Shown here piece by piece: positions 34,818-44,490 of a stretch of DNA of 64,000 nucleotides. Source of the DNA: HGM12998 sp900756495 (GTDB lineage: Bacteria; Bacillota; Clostridia; Oscillospirales; Oscillospiraceae). The stretch covers positions 23,319 to 87,318 of the forward strand of contig CAUEFI010000013.1 in the NCBI GenBank assembly GCA_958477305.1, written 5' to 3'. The notes beneath the pieces were generated by a model. That model searched no databases. It saw only the letters and a list, made by a program, of their open reading frames with translations, and was not told the origin of the DNA. The position numbers and the translations under genes were made by a program. Each line of letters starts with the position of its first letter. Position 1 is the stretch's first letter.

Positions 34818-35681
34818 ATGTTACAGTGTTTGATCCAGGGCGTCCTGCTGGGCGGGCTCTACGCCATCATCGGCATCGGTATGTCCATGGTCTTCGGCAT
34901 TATGGGCCTGACCAACCTGGCCCACGGCGACCTGATGATTCTGGGCACCTACATCACCATGCTGCTTACTACCACCAGCGGCCTGCCGCTGTTCCTGTCG
35001 GTAATTATCTCGGTGGTCATCATGGCGATCATAGGCTTTGTGGTACAGAACTGCCTGGTCAACCGGGTGCTGGACAAGGGTTCCGAGCCAGCTCTGCTGG
35101 TCACATTCGGTGTGTCCATCTTTCTATCCAACCTGATTTTGAAACTCTTCAGCGCCGACTACAAGTCCATCCCCAATTCTCTGGCCTCCACCAACGTGCT
35201 CTCCACGAAGGTGCTGTCCATCTCGGGCATCTATCTGTTCAGCTTCATTGTAGGCCTGGTGGTCATTGCGGTGCTGAGCTATATCATGCAAAAGACCAAC
35301 TTCGGCCGCTCCATCCGGGCTACCTCCAACGACACCATGGCCGCAGAACTCATGGGTGTGAATACCAAGCGGGCCTATAGCTATGCCATGATCATCGCCA
35401 TGGTTACCGCCGCCATTGCCGGCGCTCTGGTGGGTTCCACCTTTACCTTCAATCCCGCCTCCGGCACGTCCTACCTCATCATTGCCTTCGGCGTGGTGGT
35501 CATCGGCGGCATGGGCAGCCTCATCGGCACTCTGTTGGGCGGCGTGGTGCTGGGGGTGGCTCAGCTCCTGGGCGGCTATTTCTTTGGATCCGGCGTCCAG
35601 ATGCTCATCGCCTATATCGTCCTGCTGGTCATCCTGGCGGTCCGTCCCAACGGCCTCCTGGTCTCCGGCGCCCGCAAGTAA
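34818..35681 (+). CDS. livH: LivH-like permease, second importer
   Basis: The 287-residue permease has the LivH start LIQGVLLGGLYAIIGIGMSMVFGIMGL, NLAHGDLMILG, and the cytoplasmic loop IRATSNDTMAAELMGVNTKRAY. It ends ILAVRPNGLL. AAGGAG precedes the ATG at 34818, 19 bases after livF. Confidence 0.93.
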   Translation: MLQCLIQGVLLGGLYAIIGIGMSMVFGIMGLTNLAHGDLMILGTYITMLLTTTSGLPLFLSVIISVVIMAIIGFVVQNCLVNRVLDKGSEPALLVTFGVSIFLSNLILKLFSADYKSIPNSLASTNVLSTKVLSISGIYLFSFIVGLVVIAVLSYIMQKTNFGRSIRATSNDTMAAELMGVNTKRAYSYAMIIAMVTAAIAGALVGSTFTFNPASGTSYLIIAFGVVVIGGMGSLIGTLLGGVVLGVAQLLGGYFFGSGVQMLIAYIVLLVILAVRPNGLLVSGARK

Positions 35682-35703
35682 GCAGAAAGGAAGTGATGGT
35701 ACT

Positions 35704-36669
35704 ATGACCCTTTTGAACCGGACCGGGAAGAAATCTCCCATCGGCCTCATCGTCGGAATTATCATCCTCGTGGTGCTGCTTGTGCTGCCGGCCTTTGGCT
35801 CCAGCAACATGCTCTCCATCCTGAGCCTGATTTTTATTTACATGGCCATGGGGCAGATGTGGAACCTGATGGGGGGGTACGCTGGCCTCCTCTCCCTGGG
35901 GATGCAGGCATTTATCGGCATCGGCGGCTACTGTCTGGCCGTCTTCTCGGTAAACTACGGCATCAATATCTATGTGGCCATCCTCATGGGTGCCGTGTTC
36001 TCGGTGCTCTTCGGCCTGGCGGTCTCTCCGGCCCTCTTCAAGATGACCGGCGTCTATTTTGCCATTGGCTCTTGGGTGGTGGCTGAGGCCCTGCTCATCG
36101 CCTTCTCCAACTGGAAGTTCGTGCGCTACGCCCAGGGCATTGGTATCTCCACCGTCTATCAGCTCTCGGGCACCCAGATCTACTACACCGCCATGGCACT
36201 GGGTGTGGTGGCTGTGCTGGTGGTCCTGTGCCTCATGCGCTCCAAGACCGGCCTGGCCCTCATGGCCATCCGGGACAGCGCAGGCGCCGCCGAGGCCATG
36301 GGTGTGCCTATCTACAAGACCAAGATCAAGTGCTACATGATCGCCTGCTTCTTTACCGGCCTGGCCGGCGGCGTCATGTACATGGTACAGGGCTACATCG
36401 TCCCCTCCGCCGGCTTCTCTATCCAGTGGACGGTAGCCATGACATTTATGGTCATCATCGGCGGCAGCGGCACTATGGAAGGCCCCATCATCGGCGCCAT
36501 CCTCTACGTCTTGCTGACCCAGTACCTGTATAACTTCCCTGGCTGGTCCATGATCATTCTGGGCCTCATCGCTGTGGTGGTCATCCTCATTGCCCCACGC
36601 GGTATTTTCGGCACAATCAATGAAAAGACGGGCTTTGAGATTCTCTCTCCCCGGCGCAGCCTTCATTAG
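35704..36669 (+). CDS. livM: LivM-like permease, second importer
   Basis: The protein of about 321 residues has the LivM features MGQMWNLMGGYAGLLSLGMQAFIG, FKMTGVYFAIGSWVVAEALL and the loop RSKTGLALMAIRDSAGAAEAMGV. The ATG at 35704 follows AAAGGAAG. It closes the operon, with a strong bidirectional hairpin downstream. Confidence 0.93.
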   Translation: MTLLNRTGKKSPIGLIVGIIILVVLLVLPAFGSSNMLSILSLIFIYMAMGQMWNLMGGYAGLLSLGMQAFIGIGGYCLAVFSVNYGINIYVAILMGAVFSVLFGLAVSPALFKMTGVYFAIGSWVVAEALLIAFSNWKFVRYAQGIGISTVYQLSGTQIYYTAMALGVVAVLVVLCLMRSKTGLALMAIRDSAGAAEAMGVPIYKTKIKCYMIACFFTGLAGGVMYMVQGYIVPSAGFSIQWTVAMTFMVIIGGSGTMEGPIIGAILYVLLTQYLYNFPGWSMIILGLIAVVVILIAPRGIFGTINEKTGFEILSPRRSLH

Positions 36670-36674
36670 CAGAT

Positions 36675-36715
36675 AAAAGCTTCTGTCCGCACCTGTGTGC
36701 GGACAGAAGCTTTTT
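36675..36715. terminator. Bidirectional terminator between livM and the convergent PatB-like gene
   Basis: An 18-bp stem (AAAAGCTTCTGTCCGCAC paired with its complement up to 36714) ends in TTTTT on the plus strand. The A tract at its left end gives TTTT on the minus strand. Confidence 0.9.
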
Positions 36716-36747
36716 GCGGATGTACGTCAAAAAGGGGGAGAAACTGT

Positions 36748-37950
36748 TTATGACGCAAAACCGCTGGAGCGAAGAGCAGTGATGGCCGTTTCTATGCGGC
36801 CCATGGCATCGCTGATTATCTGCAAGGGGCTGGCGAAGTTTAAGCGGACAAAGCCGGAGCCCTCGGGACCAAACGAGCTGCCCATATTCAGGCCGACCTT
36901 TGCTCTGTGGACAAACAGGGCCTCAAGGTCCTCGTCGCTGAGACGCAGATTTCGGCAGTCGATCCAGAGCATGTACGTCGCTTCCGGGGGAATGGGGATC
37001 AGCTCGGGTGTATGGGAGCGGAGGAAGTCTATGATATAGCGGCGGTTTTTGTCCAGATATGCCAGCAGCTGTGCCTGCCAGTCGTCGCAATAGCGGTAGG
37101 CGGCTTCGGTGGCGATGGGGCCGAGCATGTTCAGCTCCATCATGTGCTGATTGGTCAAAACCCTGGCAAATTTCTTGCGCAGCTGTTCTCCCGGGATAAT
37201 GATATTGGAAGTCTGGAGCCCGGCGAGATTAAAGGACTTGCTGGCGGAGGAGCAGACGACGAGATGCTCCAGCCCTCCTAATTTCTGCATGGGTACGGCG
37301 GCAGAGGTAAACGAGTGCCCGGGGAAAACAAAGTCGCAGTGAATTTCGTCGGAGATCAGCGGCACGCCGTACTTGAGGCATAGCGCGCAGACCTGATGCA
37401 GTTCTTCGTACGTCCATGAGCGCCCGATGGGGTTGTGAGGATTGCAGAAGATCATAAGCTTGGCCTTGGGATGGGCGAGCTGACGCTCCAGCGATGCAAA
37501 ATCCAGGACAAAGCGCTCCCCTGTCTGCAGCAGCGGGCTGCGCAGAATGGTCCGCCCGTTGTCCTCGATGAGGTGGGCAAAGGGGTGGTACATAGGAGTT
37601 GGGAGCACCACGCCGTCTCCGGGGCTGGTCATGCCCTGTATGCAGTAGGCTACAGCCCCCACGACGCCGGGGCTGTGGAGAATCCAGTCGCGCTGGATAT
37701 TCCAGTTCCATTTTTGAGAAAAACGCTCGATGACCGCTTCGTAGTAGGATGTTGTCGCGCGCGTATATCCGAAAATACCGAAGTCGGCCGCCCGCTTGAT
37801 GGCCTCTTGTATGGGAGGAGCGGCTGGAAAATCCATATCTGCGGTGGTCAATGGGATAAGATCGGGCTCGCCATACTTCTCTTCTACGGTATCCCAGCGA
37901 ATGGAACCGGTTCCTTTGCGCGAGATTACATTATCAAAATCATAATTCAT
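36748..37950 (-). CDS. PatB/MalY-family PLP C-S lyase or aminotransferase
   Basis: The 400-residue protein opens with NYDFDNVISRKGTGSIRWD, the standard PatB/MalY start. It has LTTADMDFPAAPPI, CNPHNPIG, ISDEIHCDFVF with the PLP Asp, and the Schiff-base Lys in SSASKSFNLAGLQ. Family members cleave cystathionine, cysteine or related C-S bonds to ammonia, pyruvate and thiols, and some aminotransferases share the fold. The ATG at 37950 has GGAG ten bases ahead; eight upstream in-frame codons are less likely. The NhaC-like gene lies 50 bases upstream on the same strand. Confidence 0.92.
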   Translation of the reverse strand: MNYDFDNVISRKGTGSIRWDTVEEKYGEPDLIPLTTADMDFPAAPPIQEAIKRAADFGIFGYTRATTSYYEAVIERFSQKWNWNIQRDWILHSPGVVGAVAYCIQGMTSPGDGVVLPTPMYHPFAHLIEDNGRTILRSPLLQTGERFVLDFASLERQLAHPKAKLMIFCNPHNPIGRSWTYEELHQVCALCLKYGVPLISDEIHCDFVFPGHSFTSAAVPMQKLGGLEHLVVCSSASKSFNLAGLQTSNIIIPGEQLRKKFARVLTNQHMMELNMLGPIATEAAYRYCDDWQAQLLAYLDKNRRYIIDFLRSHTPELIPIPPEATYMLWIDCRNLRLSDEDLEALFVHRAKVGLNMGSSFGPEGSGFVRLNFASPLQIISDAMGRIETAITALRSSGFAS

Positions 37951-38000
37951 AACAGCTATTCTCCAATGCTCCAAATATCACTGACTCGGTCGGTTATTGT

Positions 38001-39350
38001 CTAAGAAACGGCCTTATCTTTGCGTTGGAAGAGGTTGAACTGGATAGACAGTAGTGTAATGACCGCAATACAAATCGGGTAAATAGCGAACCGGACCAAA
38101 CTCACAGGATCCACGCCGTCTGCCAGGGAGGAGGCGTCCACCGTCAGACCGGCCCAGAAAACAACGCCGTTCTGCATGGTGGCAAAGATGTCCAAAAGGC
38201 TGGCGGTCCTGCGGGCATCGACCTTGTAGGGCTCGGTGATGGTTTTGGCCAGCGGGGCGGCCACAATAATGGCACTGGTGCTGCGGATCAGAGCGCCCAG
38301 CAGGAAGGCCAGAGCGGCAACGCTGTACTGCGCGCCCTTGGCTGTTTTGATGTTGCTGGTCAGCTTGTTGATGAGCCAATCAATGCCTCCGTTATAGGCG
38401 ACGACGCCCATCATACCCTGGAACAGAAGGGAAATGAAGATGGTGCTGCTCATCTTGGTCATGCCGGCACCCACAGCAGACATAAAGCTCATAACGGTGA
38501 AATCGCCGAAACAGAAGCCAACAAGAGCAGAGAAGATAATACCGGTGGTGAGTACAGTCATGATATTCATACCGGCAACAGCAACCACAATAATATAGAA
38601 ATAAGGCAGCATTTTAATGATGTTGTAGCTTCCGATCTCGGGGGCCGCTCCACCGGCGGCGGAGGTGCCTAGTACGCCGTAGATAATGAGGGCGATGATC
38701 AAAGCGGGAATGACCAGCATGATATTGAACTTGAATTTGTCCTTCATTTCACAGCCTAAGCCACGGGTGGCTGCGATAGTGGTATCGGATACAAAGGAAA
38801 GATTATCTCCGAGGCTGGCGCCGCCTACTACGGCCGAGACGGCGATAACAACGTCCAGACCTGCCTGATTGGCTAATCCGACAGCGATAGGAACCATGGC
38901 GGTGACAGTACCTACAGAAGTACCAATGGAAAAGGAGACGATGGACGTTACAAACAAAAGCCCTGCATAAATCATATTCTTCGGAATGAACTGCAGCAGG
39001 AAATTGCTCAGTGACTCTATACCGCCCATGGACTGGCTAACCGAGGTGAAAACGCCGGCTAACAGGAAGATGACTACCATCATTAGAGTGGTGGGATTGG
39101 CGGCGCCCTTACTAAATGCATCTACTCGGTTTGAGACCTTGTCGCCCCTACTGCCAATAAAGAAACTGGCGACCGTTGCAATTAGCACAACTGCAGTAAT
39201 GGGAAAACTATTTCCGGTCTGAGGAGTTCCAGTTGCAGCATTTACGAGGATCTTTGCGATAACGATACCAATCAGAATTAGGAAAGGCAGGAACGCCCAT
39301 CCCCCCATGGCTTTTTTAGACGATATTGCTGTTCCGCTTTTGTTATTCAT
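38001..39350 (-). CDS. NhaC-family Na+/H+ antiporter-like membrane protein
   Basis: The 449-residue protein has about eleven or twelve hydrophobic spans. It carries the NhaC-type segment IVSFSIGTSVGTVTAMVPIAVGLANQAG and SAVVGGASLGDNLSFVSDTTIAATRGLG with membrane-embedded Asp residues. Members exchange Na+ for protons or couple it to small metabolites such as malate-lactate or amino acids. It is upstream of the PatB-like gene on the same strand, so a linked amino-acid metabolite role is possible. GAGAGGGG precedes its ATG. Confidence 0.88.
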   Translation of the reverse strand: MNNKSGTAISSKKAMGGWAFLPFLILIGIVIAKILVNAATGTPQTGNSFPITAVVLIATVASFFIGSRGDKVSNRVDAFSKGAANPTTLMMVVIFLLAGVFTSVSQSMGGIESLSNFLLQFIPKNMIYAGLLFVTSIVSFSIGTSVGTVTAMVPIAVGLANQAGLDVVIAVSAVVGGASLGDNLSFVSDTTIAATRGLGCEMKDKFKFNIMLVIPALIIALIIYGVLGTSAAGGAAPEIGSYNIIKMLPYFYIIVVAVAGMNIMTVLTTGIIFSALVGFCFGDFTVMSFMSAVGAGMTKMSSTIFISLLFQGMMGVVAYNGGIDWLINKLTSNIKTAKGAQYSVAALAFLLGALIRSTSAIIVAAPLAKTITEPYKVDARRTASLLDIFATMQNGVVFWAGLTVDASSLADGVDPVSLVRFAIYPICIAVITLLSIQFNLFQRKDKAVS

Positions 39351-39920
39351 AGATACATGCCCCTCTCTTTTAATTCATTATACTCAGCCGTTTGATACTC
39401 TGGCGCTCACCTCCTGACATATCTGCCGTATGGCACATTGATCGACGATATAATACAAAACTTATCGTTAAGGCCTTCGGGTTTATTCTTATAGGTATTT
39501 ATAAACAGCTTCGATGCTATTTGAGCGCCACAACCTTTCTGCTGAAATGTGGAGCATTTGCTTTACCTGCAGGTGATATTAGCTTTTGCTTGACTTATTA
39601 TATTTCAATATAAGTTTGGGTGAATTTATTATAAGTAAGACAAGTTAAAAATGCAATAAAAAATATTATAATGAAAAAAATTTATATGAATAAACAAAAA
39701 TGCCATTTTAAATTGGGCAAAACGACTGTAATATATTGATAATTACTTAAAAACTTAATATATTTACCAAGCGATAAAACAAAAATGCACATTGCTTTAC
39801 TTGTAAATTGTTAAAACTTATTATAATATTAAATACAACAAGCTGTGAGCTGTTTCCACTCGGCGGGCAGGTTTGCAGCACATTATTGAAGAGAGAAAAT
39901 CGAATGCCGCCGCCTTAACG
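39351..39920. other. Long AT-rich intergenic region
   Basis: No credible gene is seen. From about 39600 to 39840 the sequence is extremely rich in A and T compared with everything around it. It contains runs such as TTATAATATT and many potential -10 boxes. It lies upstream of the NhaC-like gene, whose promoter it must hold. A curved or regulator-bound control region is one reading; foreign DNA is another. Confidence 0.6.
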
Positions 39921-39963
39921 TTTAAAATAACCCCCGGCGCAGGCCGGAGACCTGCGCCGGGGG
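39921..39963 (-). terminator. Terminator downstream of the second RidA gene
   Basis: A perfect 13-bp stem (39931-39943 with 39951-39963) is followed on the minus strand by TTATTTT. It lies about 140 bases after the RidA stop. Confidence 0.85.
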
Positions 39964-40102
39964 CATTTCTTCAAGGACTGTTCCTGTTGTTGTGAGTTTG
40001 CTTTTATCTGTGGCGAAAATAGAGAAGAGGTGTGACATGGCCTGTATCAGCAGCCACATTGTCTGCGGGAGGAAGCGTCCTTCTCGAGGGGCTGCCTGGT
40101 GA

Positions 40103-40492
40103 TTATACCACGGCGATTGCTTCAATCTCCACTAAGGCGTCCATTGGAAGACGGGCCACCTCGAAGGCAGACCGGGCGGGAGGAGCAGAGCGAAAGAAGG
40201 AGGCGTACTCCTCGTTCATGGCGGAAAAGTCATCCATGCTTTTTAAAAATACCGTAGTTTTGATGACGTTGGACAGATCGGCGCCGGCCTCGCTGAGGAT
40301 TGCACGCAGGTTTGTCAGTGATTGCCGGGTTTGGGCGCGGATGCCGCCCTGTGCAAATTGGCCGGTAGCGGGGTCTATTGGGAGCTGACCGGAGATGCAG
40401 ATGATGTTGCCTGTAGCCGAAATCCCGTGCGAATAGGGCCCAACGGCGGCTGGGGCATTGGGAGAAGACAAAATCTGTTTGGTCATAGCCAT
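40103..40492 (-). CDS. ridA: Second RidA family enamine/imine deaminase
   Basis: The 129-residue protein has NAPAAVGPYSHGI, IICISGQLPIDPATGQF, a SLTNLRAILSEAGADLSNVIKTTVFL core and PARSAFEVARLPMDALVEIEAIAV with the conserved Arg and Glu. AAAGGG lies nine bases before the ATG at 40492. It is divergent from a YheO-like regulator, repeating the arrangement at 18.6-20.1 kb. The two RidA proteins are clearly paralogous but not recent duplicates. Confidence 0.95.
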   Translation of the reverse strand: MAMTKQILSSPNAPAAVGPYSHGISATGNIICISGQLPIDPATGQFAQGGIRAQTRQSLTNLRAILSEAGADLSNVIKTTVFLKSMDDFSAMNEEYASFFRSAPPARSAFEVARLPMDALVEIEAIAVV

Positions 40493-40647
40493 AGAGCTCA
40501 ACCCTTTCTCAAAAAGTGTTGGAAACAGTATAGCACAAAATTTTTGCTTTGTTAAGAAAAAATTATTATAAATAATTTTTATTTTAAATTGTAATTCTAA
40601 TTTAAATACTGTATAATAATAAAAATGATAAATACTTGGAGATGGCT

Positions 40648-41298
40648 ATGGAAAAAGGATTGGAAGTATATGTTGAACTGGTACATTTTCTTGGAAACGT
40701 ATGCCCCCGACACTGGGAAATTGTGCTGCAGGACGTGAGTACACAGTCTATTCTGGCCATCGTAAATGGGCATGTCAGCGGCCGGCAGGTGGGTGATCCG
40801 CTGACTGACCATGCACTGCGCATTATATCGGAGGAGGCCTGGAAGAGAGAGCCTTACCATGTCAATTATGAAGGACGCACCAAGGATGGCAGGCGCTTGC
40901 GCTCCTCCACGTGGTTTATCCGGAAGGAAAGCGTCCTGCTGGGGATGCTGTGCGTCAATGTCGACGTCCAGGCGTATGAATCATTGGGAAGAAGTGTGCT
41001 CGCACTCGGCAGGCTTTCTCCGGAAGAGATTTGGGAGTGCCCTCAGCAGGCTGCTCCCGTAGAGAGATTTCACCGGAATGTAAGCGATATGACCCACGCG
41101 ATCATATCTGATCTGGTTTCCAATGTATCCGCAGATCGGCTGACGCAGGAGGAGAAAATTGCTGTGGTGGAGGAATTGGATCGGCGCGGAACATTTTTGA
41201 TTAAAGGAGCGGTGAGCGATGTAGCGGCTCAACTCGCCTGTTCAGAGGCCAGTATTTATCGATATCTGTCAATGGTGAATAAGCGCGAGAACCGCTAA
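40648..41298 (+). CDS. Second YheO/DauR-like transcriptional regulator
   Basis: The 216-residue protein has the YheO PAS-like domain (YVELVHFLGNVCPRHWEIVLQDV, NGHVSGRQVGDPLTDHAL, LLGMLCVNVDV) and a C-terminal HTH (LIKGAVSDVAAQLACSEASIYRYL). The ATG at 40648 lies seven bases after TTGGAG. It faces away from ridA across a very AT-rich 155-base region that must hold both promoters. By family, it should repress or activate that ridA in response to an amino-acid-like ligand. Confidence 0.88.
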   Translation: MEKGLEVYVELVHFLGNVCPRHWEIVLQDVSTQSILAIVNGHVSGRQVGDPLTDHALRIISEEAWKREPYHVNYEGRTKDGRRLRSSTWFIRKESVLLGMLCVNVDVQAYESLGRSVLALGRLSPEEIWECPQQAAPVERFHRNVSDMTHAIISDLVSNVSADRLTQEEKIAVVEELDRRGTFLIKGAVSDVAAQLACSEASIYRYLSMVNKRENR

Positions 41299-41410
41299 GG
41301 ATCGAATTCCGGCAGCGGTGGGGAGGCCTGCGCCCCGCCCTTTGCGAAGCGGCATGAGCCGGGGGCGAAGGATCTGAGAAGAGCGGGGGATTGCGGAACG
41401 TACGGATGAA

Positions 41411-41456
41411 AAAGCTATGGAGAATTGCTGACAAGGCAATTCTCCATAGCTTTTTT
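41411..41456. terminator. Bidirectional terminator between convergent genes
   Basis: An 18-bp stem (41411-41428 with 41436-41453) has a 7-base loop, T residues at the right end and A residues at the left end. It serves the YheO-like gene and the convergent transporter gene. Confidence 0.9.
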
Positions 41457-41524
41457 GCGGAACCAACACCTGACTGCGTCCGAGCGCGCCGCTTCAGAAG
41501 AGACTCTGATGCAGCGGGGAAGCG

Positions 41525-42916
41525 CTAAAGCGCCAAGAGCATCACTGCGGTGCCCACAAAGACCCAGATGATAGAGATGGGAATGCCCGGTTTGGGCAGA
41601 TCCCGCATGGAGTAGTACCCGGAGGAGTAGGTAAGGGCGAAGACCGGGTCAAAGGGCAGGATGAGGGCGCAGTTGACGGCGTAGGCCAGGGGCAGCACCA
41701 GAGTGGCCACCGGCAGACCCATGGTGGGGGCAAAGAGGGCTACAATGGGCACAAAGACCGAGACCATGGAGGGGTTAACCGGGATCAGAATGTGCATGAA
41801 GATGGCGAAGAAGACGATCATACCGATCATGAGGATAGGACTGGTGGAGGTGAAGGGGGCCAGAACGGTGTTGGCAATCCAGGCCGCCGCACCGGTCTGG
41901 AAGATAGCCATTGCCAGTCCGGTGGAGCCGCAGATCAGCATCAGTACATTCCAGTTAATGGCTTTATTGAAGCTCTTGCCGTCCAGAATATCCAGTTTAG
42001 GAATGAAGAAGACGCCGCAGGCCACCATGGCGGAGACGGGCATGGCGATGTCGGTGAGGAACCAGGAGGCGATGAGGAGGGCGAAGATGACGATGAAGGC
42101 CCACTCTTTAAAGGACATCTTGCCCAGGGACTGATACTCGGCCTCCAGGTCGGCGCTCTTGAGGAGTTCTACCTCGGGCTTGAAGATCTTCACCACAACC
42201 AGATAGGCCAGAGGAGTCAGGATGATGGCCAGAGGAGCGCCATAGGTGAACCACTGGCCGAAGGTGATGGCCTCGCCGCTGATCTCGGCGGCCAGGGCCA
42301 TGGCCTGATAGTTGGGCAGAGCGCCGGCAGGGGTGGCGCAGCCGCCGATGGAGATGGCGATAGGTACACCGATCAGGCAGGCCTTGGCAAAATTGCTCTT
42401 GCCGGGCTGCATGTCATTGGCCTTGAAGATCTTGATGAGCAGCGGCACCATCATGGCTGACAGGGCCAGATTAGCGATGACAAAGGAGATGAGGGAGGTG
42501 ACGCACATCAGCAGAAACAGCAGGCGCTTGGGCCGGTTCTTGGCGATTTTCAACAGTCCCAGCACCACGCGGTTGCCCAGCCCGGTCTCCAACAGGGCCT
42601 GACCGATGAGGAAGCAGGCTGCGCTGAAGAAAAAGGTGGTGGGCATGAAGTTGGCCGCCATGGAGTTGGGGTTTACCGTCCCCACAATGGGCTGGAGTAC
42701 GGTGAAAAGCAGCGCAGTTACACCAATGGGCATCACATCGAAGATCCAGAAGATCAACGCGCAGATCATCAGCGCAATGGCTTTTAAGCCGGGCTGTCCC
42801 AGTCCTTCGGGGGCCGGGATTGCCGTGATCAAAAAATAGATGACGACAGTGATGATAACAATGGCCAGGTTTCGGGTGGTAAGTCTGCTCTTGGTACTTG
42901 CGGTGAGTTCTGCCAT
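41525..42916 (-). CDS. DASS (SLC13) family Na+/dicarboxylate or sulfate transporter
   Basis: The 463-residue protein has about eleven to twelve spans. It shows the DASS-type segments DVMPIGVTALLFTVLQPIVG, FLIGQALLETGLGNRVVLGLL, GVPIAISIGGCATPAGALPN (SNT-like substrate and sodium site) and a matching second repeat IFMHILIPVNPSMVSVFVP. Members import di- and tricarboxylates or sulfate with sodium. The ATG at 42916 follows AGGAGG. It is divergent from the molybdoenzyme module, so it may import that enzyme's organic-acid substrate (inference). Confidence 0.9.
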   Translation of the reverse strand: MAELTASTKSRLTTRNLAIVIITVVIYFLITAIPAPEGLGQPGLKAIALMICALIFWIFDVMPIGVTALLFTVLQPIVGTVNPNSMAANFMPTTFFFSAACFLIGQALLETGLGNRVVLGLLKIAKNRPKRLLFLLMCVTSLISFVIANLALSAMMVPLLIKIFKANDMQPGKSNFAKACLIGVPIAISIGGCATPAGALPNYQAMALAAEISGEAITFGQWFTYGAPLAIILTPLAYLVVVKIFKPEVELLKSADLEAEYQSLGKMSFKEWAFIVIFALLIASWFLTDIAMPVSAMVACGVFFIPKLDILDGKSFNKAINWNVLMLICGSTGLAMAIFQTGAAAWIANTVLAPFTSTSPILMIGMIVFFAIFMHILIPVNPSMVSVFVPIVALFAPTMGLPVATLVLPLAYAVNCALILPFDPVFALTYSSGYYSMRDLPKPGIPISIIWVFVGTAVMLLAL

Positions 42917-43128
42917 ATTCAATTCCTCCTTCTATTCGGTTCGCTGGGTTCCCTCTCTCAATGGAACTGCGCAAAACATATATCTAAATAAGATACATGT
43001 TTTGACGGTTGTATTATACATGCTTTTGACTGTGTGCGCAATAAAAAAGGGGGTATAAAATAAAAATTGTACAATATATACAAAAAATTTGCCATACATT
43101 GTGGGAAATCGATATTTTTCTTTTTGTG

Positions 43129-43157
43129 TTGTATCTAAAGAATACTTGTGATAAAAT
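43129..43157 (+). promoter_or_regulatory. Probable promoter of the molybdoenzyme operon
   Basis: TTGTAT (43129-43134) and TAAAAT (43152-43157) are spaced by 17 bases and lie 50 bases before the first gene. The 290-base divergent region also holds the transporter promoter and a small TTGTACAA palindrome. Confidence 0.6.
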
Positions 43158-43206
43158 ACTGATGAATACCCGCGACCCGCGGTGTTCAGGAAAGGGGAGA
43201 AATACT

Positions 43207-44490
43207 GTGGGCAGAGTAGCGATTGTTGGCTTCGGCAGTGCGGGGTACCACGCCGCACGGGCGCTCAGCATCCGCTGTCCGGGAGAGGAAATACACGTTT
43301 ATTCCACCACGGACGATGGGCCGAGCAATCCGATGCTGACCACTTATTATGCTTCGGGTCGTATTGCCAGGGAGGCGCTTTTTCCCTTTGGAAGCAGGGA
43401 ACAGGTAGTCAGGGAGCTGGGGATCCGGCTCTTTGCCAACACACCGGTTGTAAGGCTGCGGGCTGACGAAAGAGCGCTGATACTGGAGAACGGCACCGCG
43501 CGGCAGTACGACGATATCGTGATTGCCACCGGTGCCAGAGCCTTGATTCCGCCGATTCCCGGTCTCCCGGAGCAGGGCGTCTACGCCATGCGGACCGTAG
43601 ACGATGCGGAGAAACTGCATTTCGCCTTGGAGAAAGGACTTATTTCCTCCGCCCTGGTAGTGGGGGCGTCCATGGTGGGCATCAAGGTGGTGGAGGCGCT
43701 GCGGAACCGTGGTATTCCGGTGGCTCTGGCCGACCTGGCCGATCGGATCTTCCCTCTGGCTGCACTGCCGGAGGTTTCGGAGGAGATTCACGGCAGGCTC
43801 CGCAGCAGGGGGGTGCAGCTTCTGTTTGGAAGAGCCCTTTCTTCCCTGGAGCGGACAAAAACGGGGATTACGGCCCACTTTGCCGACGGATCGGCGTATA
43901 CCGGCGGAGCCGTATTCTTCTGCATGGGGACCCGCCCCTGCCTGGAGCTGGTGGATCGGGAGGAATTGGAGGTTGGCCGGGCCCTGAAGGTAGACGACCA
44001 TATGCGGACCAGCAGGCCCCATATCTATGCAGCAGGGGACTGCTGTGAGACGCGGGAACTGGTCACAGGCAATTCCATGTCCGTAGGACTATGGGCAAAC
44101 GCCGCGATGCAGGGGGAGACGGCGGGAGCCAATATTGCCGGCAACGACAGCAGGTATCAGGGAAATCTCATCCACAACATTACCCACTACTGGGACACGG
44201 ATTTCATCGGCCTGGGGGATAACCGGGCTGAGGGAGAGCGCATGACATATATTCATCCCCGGGAGGGCTGGCGTTTTGATGCCGTAGTGAGGGATGGCCG
44301 GCCCGTGTGCATCAATATTCTGGACAACCACACCCTCTCGGGACCGGCCAAGGCACTCCTCATCAAGCGCCTGACCGCTCCGGAGGAGCCCATGGGCCCG
44401 GTGGCCCGTCTCACTTTGCAGCGCAGCGGCCTGCCCGGCCGCATCATCGCCGCAGTTGGAGGTTTTGAGCATGACGGAACTGGAGCGTAA
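43207..44490 (+). CDS. FAD-dependent NAD(P)H oxidoreductase of the molybdoenzyme module
   Basis: The protein (about 427 residues) is a two-dinucleotide-domain flavoprotein. It has the FAD motif VAIVGFGSAGYHAARAL at its start, the NAD(P) motif ALVVGASMVGIKVVEAL near the middle, ATGARALIPPIPG, and the FAD ribityl motif IYAAGDCCE. It lacks the CxxxxC disulfide of disulfide reductases, so it resembles ferredoxin-NAD or rubredoxin reductase-type enzymes. The GTG at 43207 follows AAAGGGGAGA. It overlaps the molybdopterin gene by 20 bases. It probably feeds or drains electrons for that enzyme with NAD(P)H. Confidence 0.9.
   Translation: MGRVAIVGFGSAGYHAARALSIRCPGEEIHVYSTTDDGPSNPMLTTYYASGRIAREALFPFGSREQVVRELGIRLFANTPVVRLRADERALILENGTARQYDDIVIATGARALIPPIPGLPEQGVYAMRTVDDAEKLHFALEKGLISSALVVGASMVGIKVVEALRNRGIPVALADLADRIFPLAALPEVSEEIHGRLRSRGVQLLFGRALSSLERTKTGITAHFADGSAYTGGAVFFCMGTRPCLELVDREELEVGRALKVDDHMRTSRPHIYAAGDCCETRELVTGNSMSVGLWANAAMQGETAGANIAGNDSRYQGNLIHNITHYWDTDFIGLGDNRAEGERMTYIHPREGWRFDAVVRDGRPVCINILDNHTLSGPAKALLIKRLTAPEEPMGPVARLTLQRSGLPGRIIAAVGGFEHDGTGA

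Noticed and set aside
39392..39613. 73-codon plus-strand frame in the AT-rich gap
   Set aside because: No ribosome site, no domain, and its composition follows the AT-rich region.
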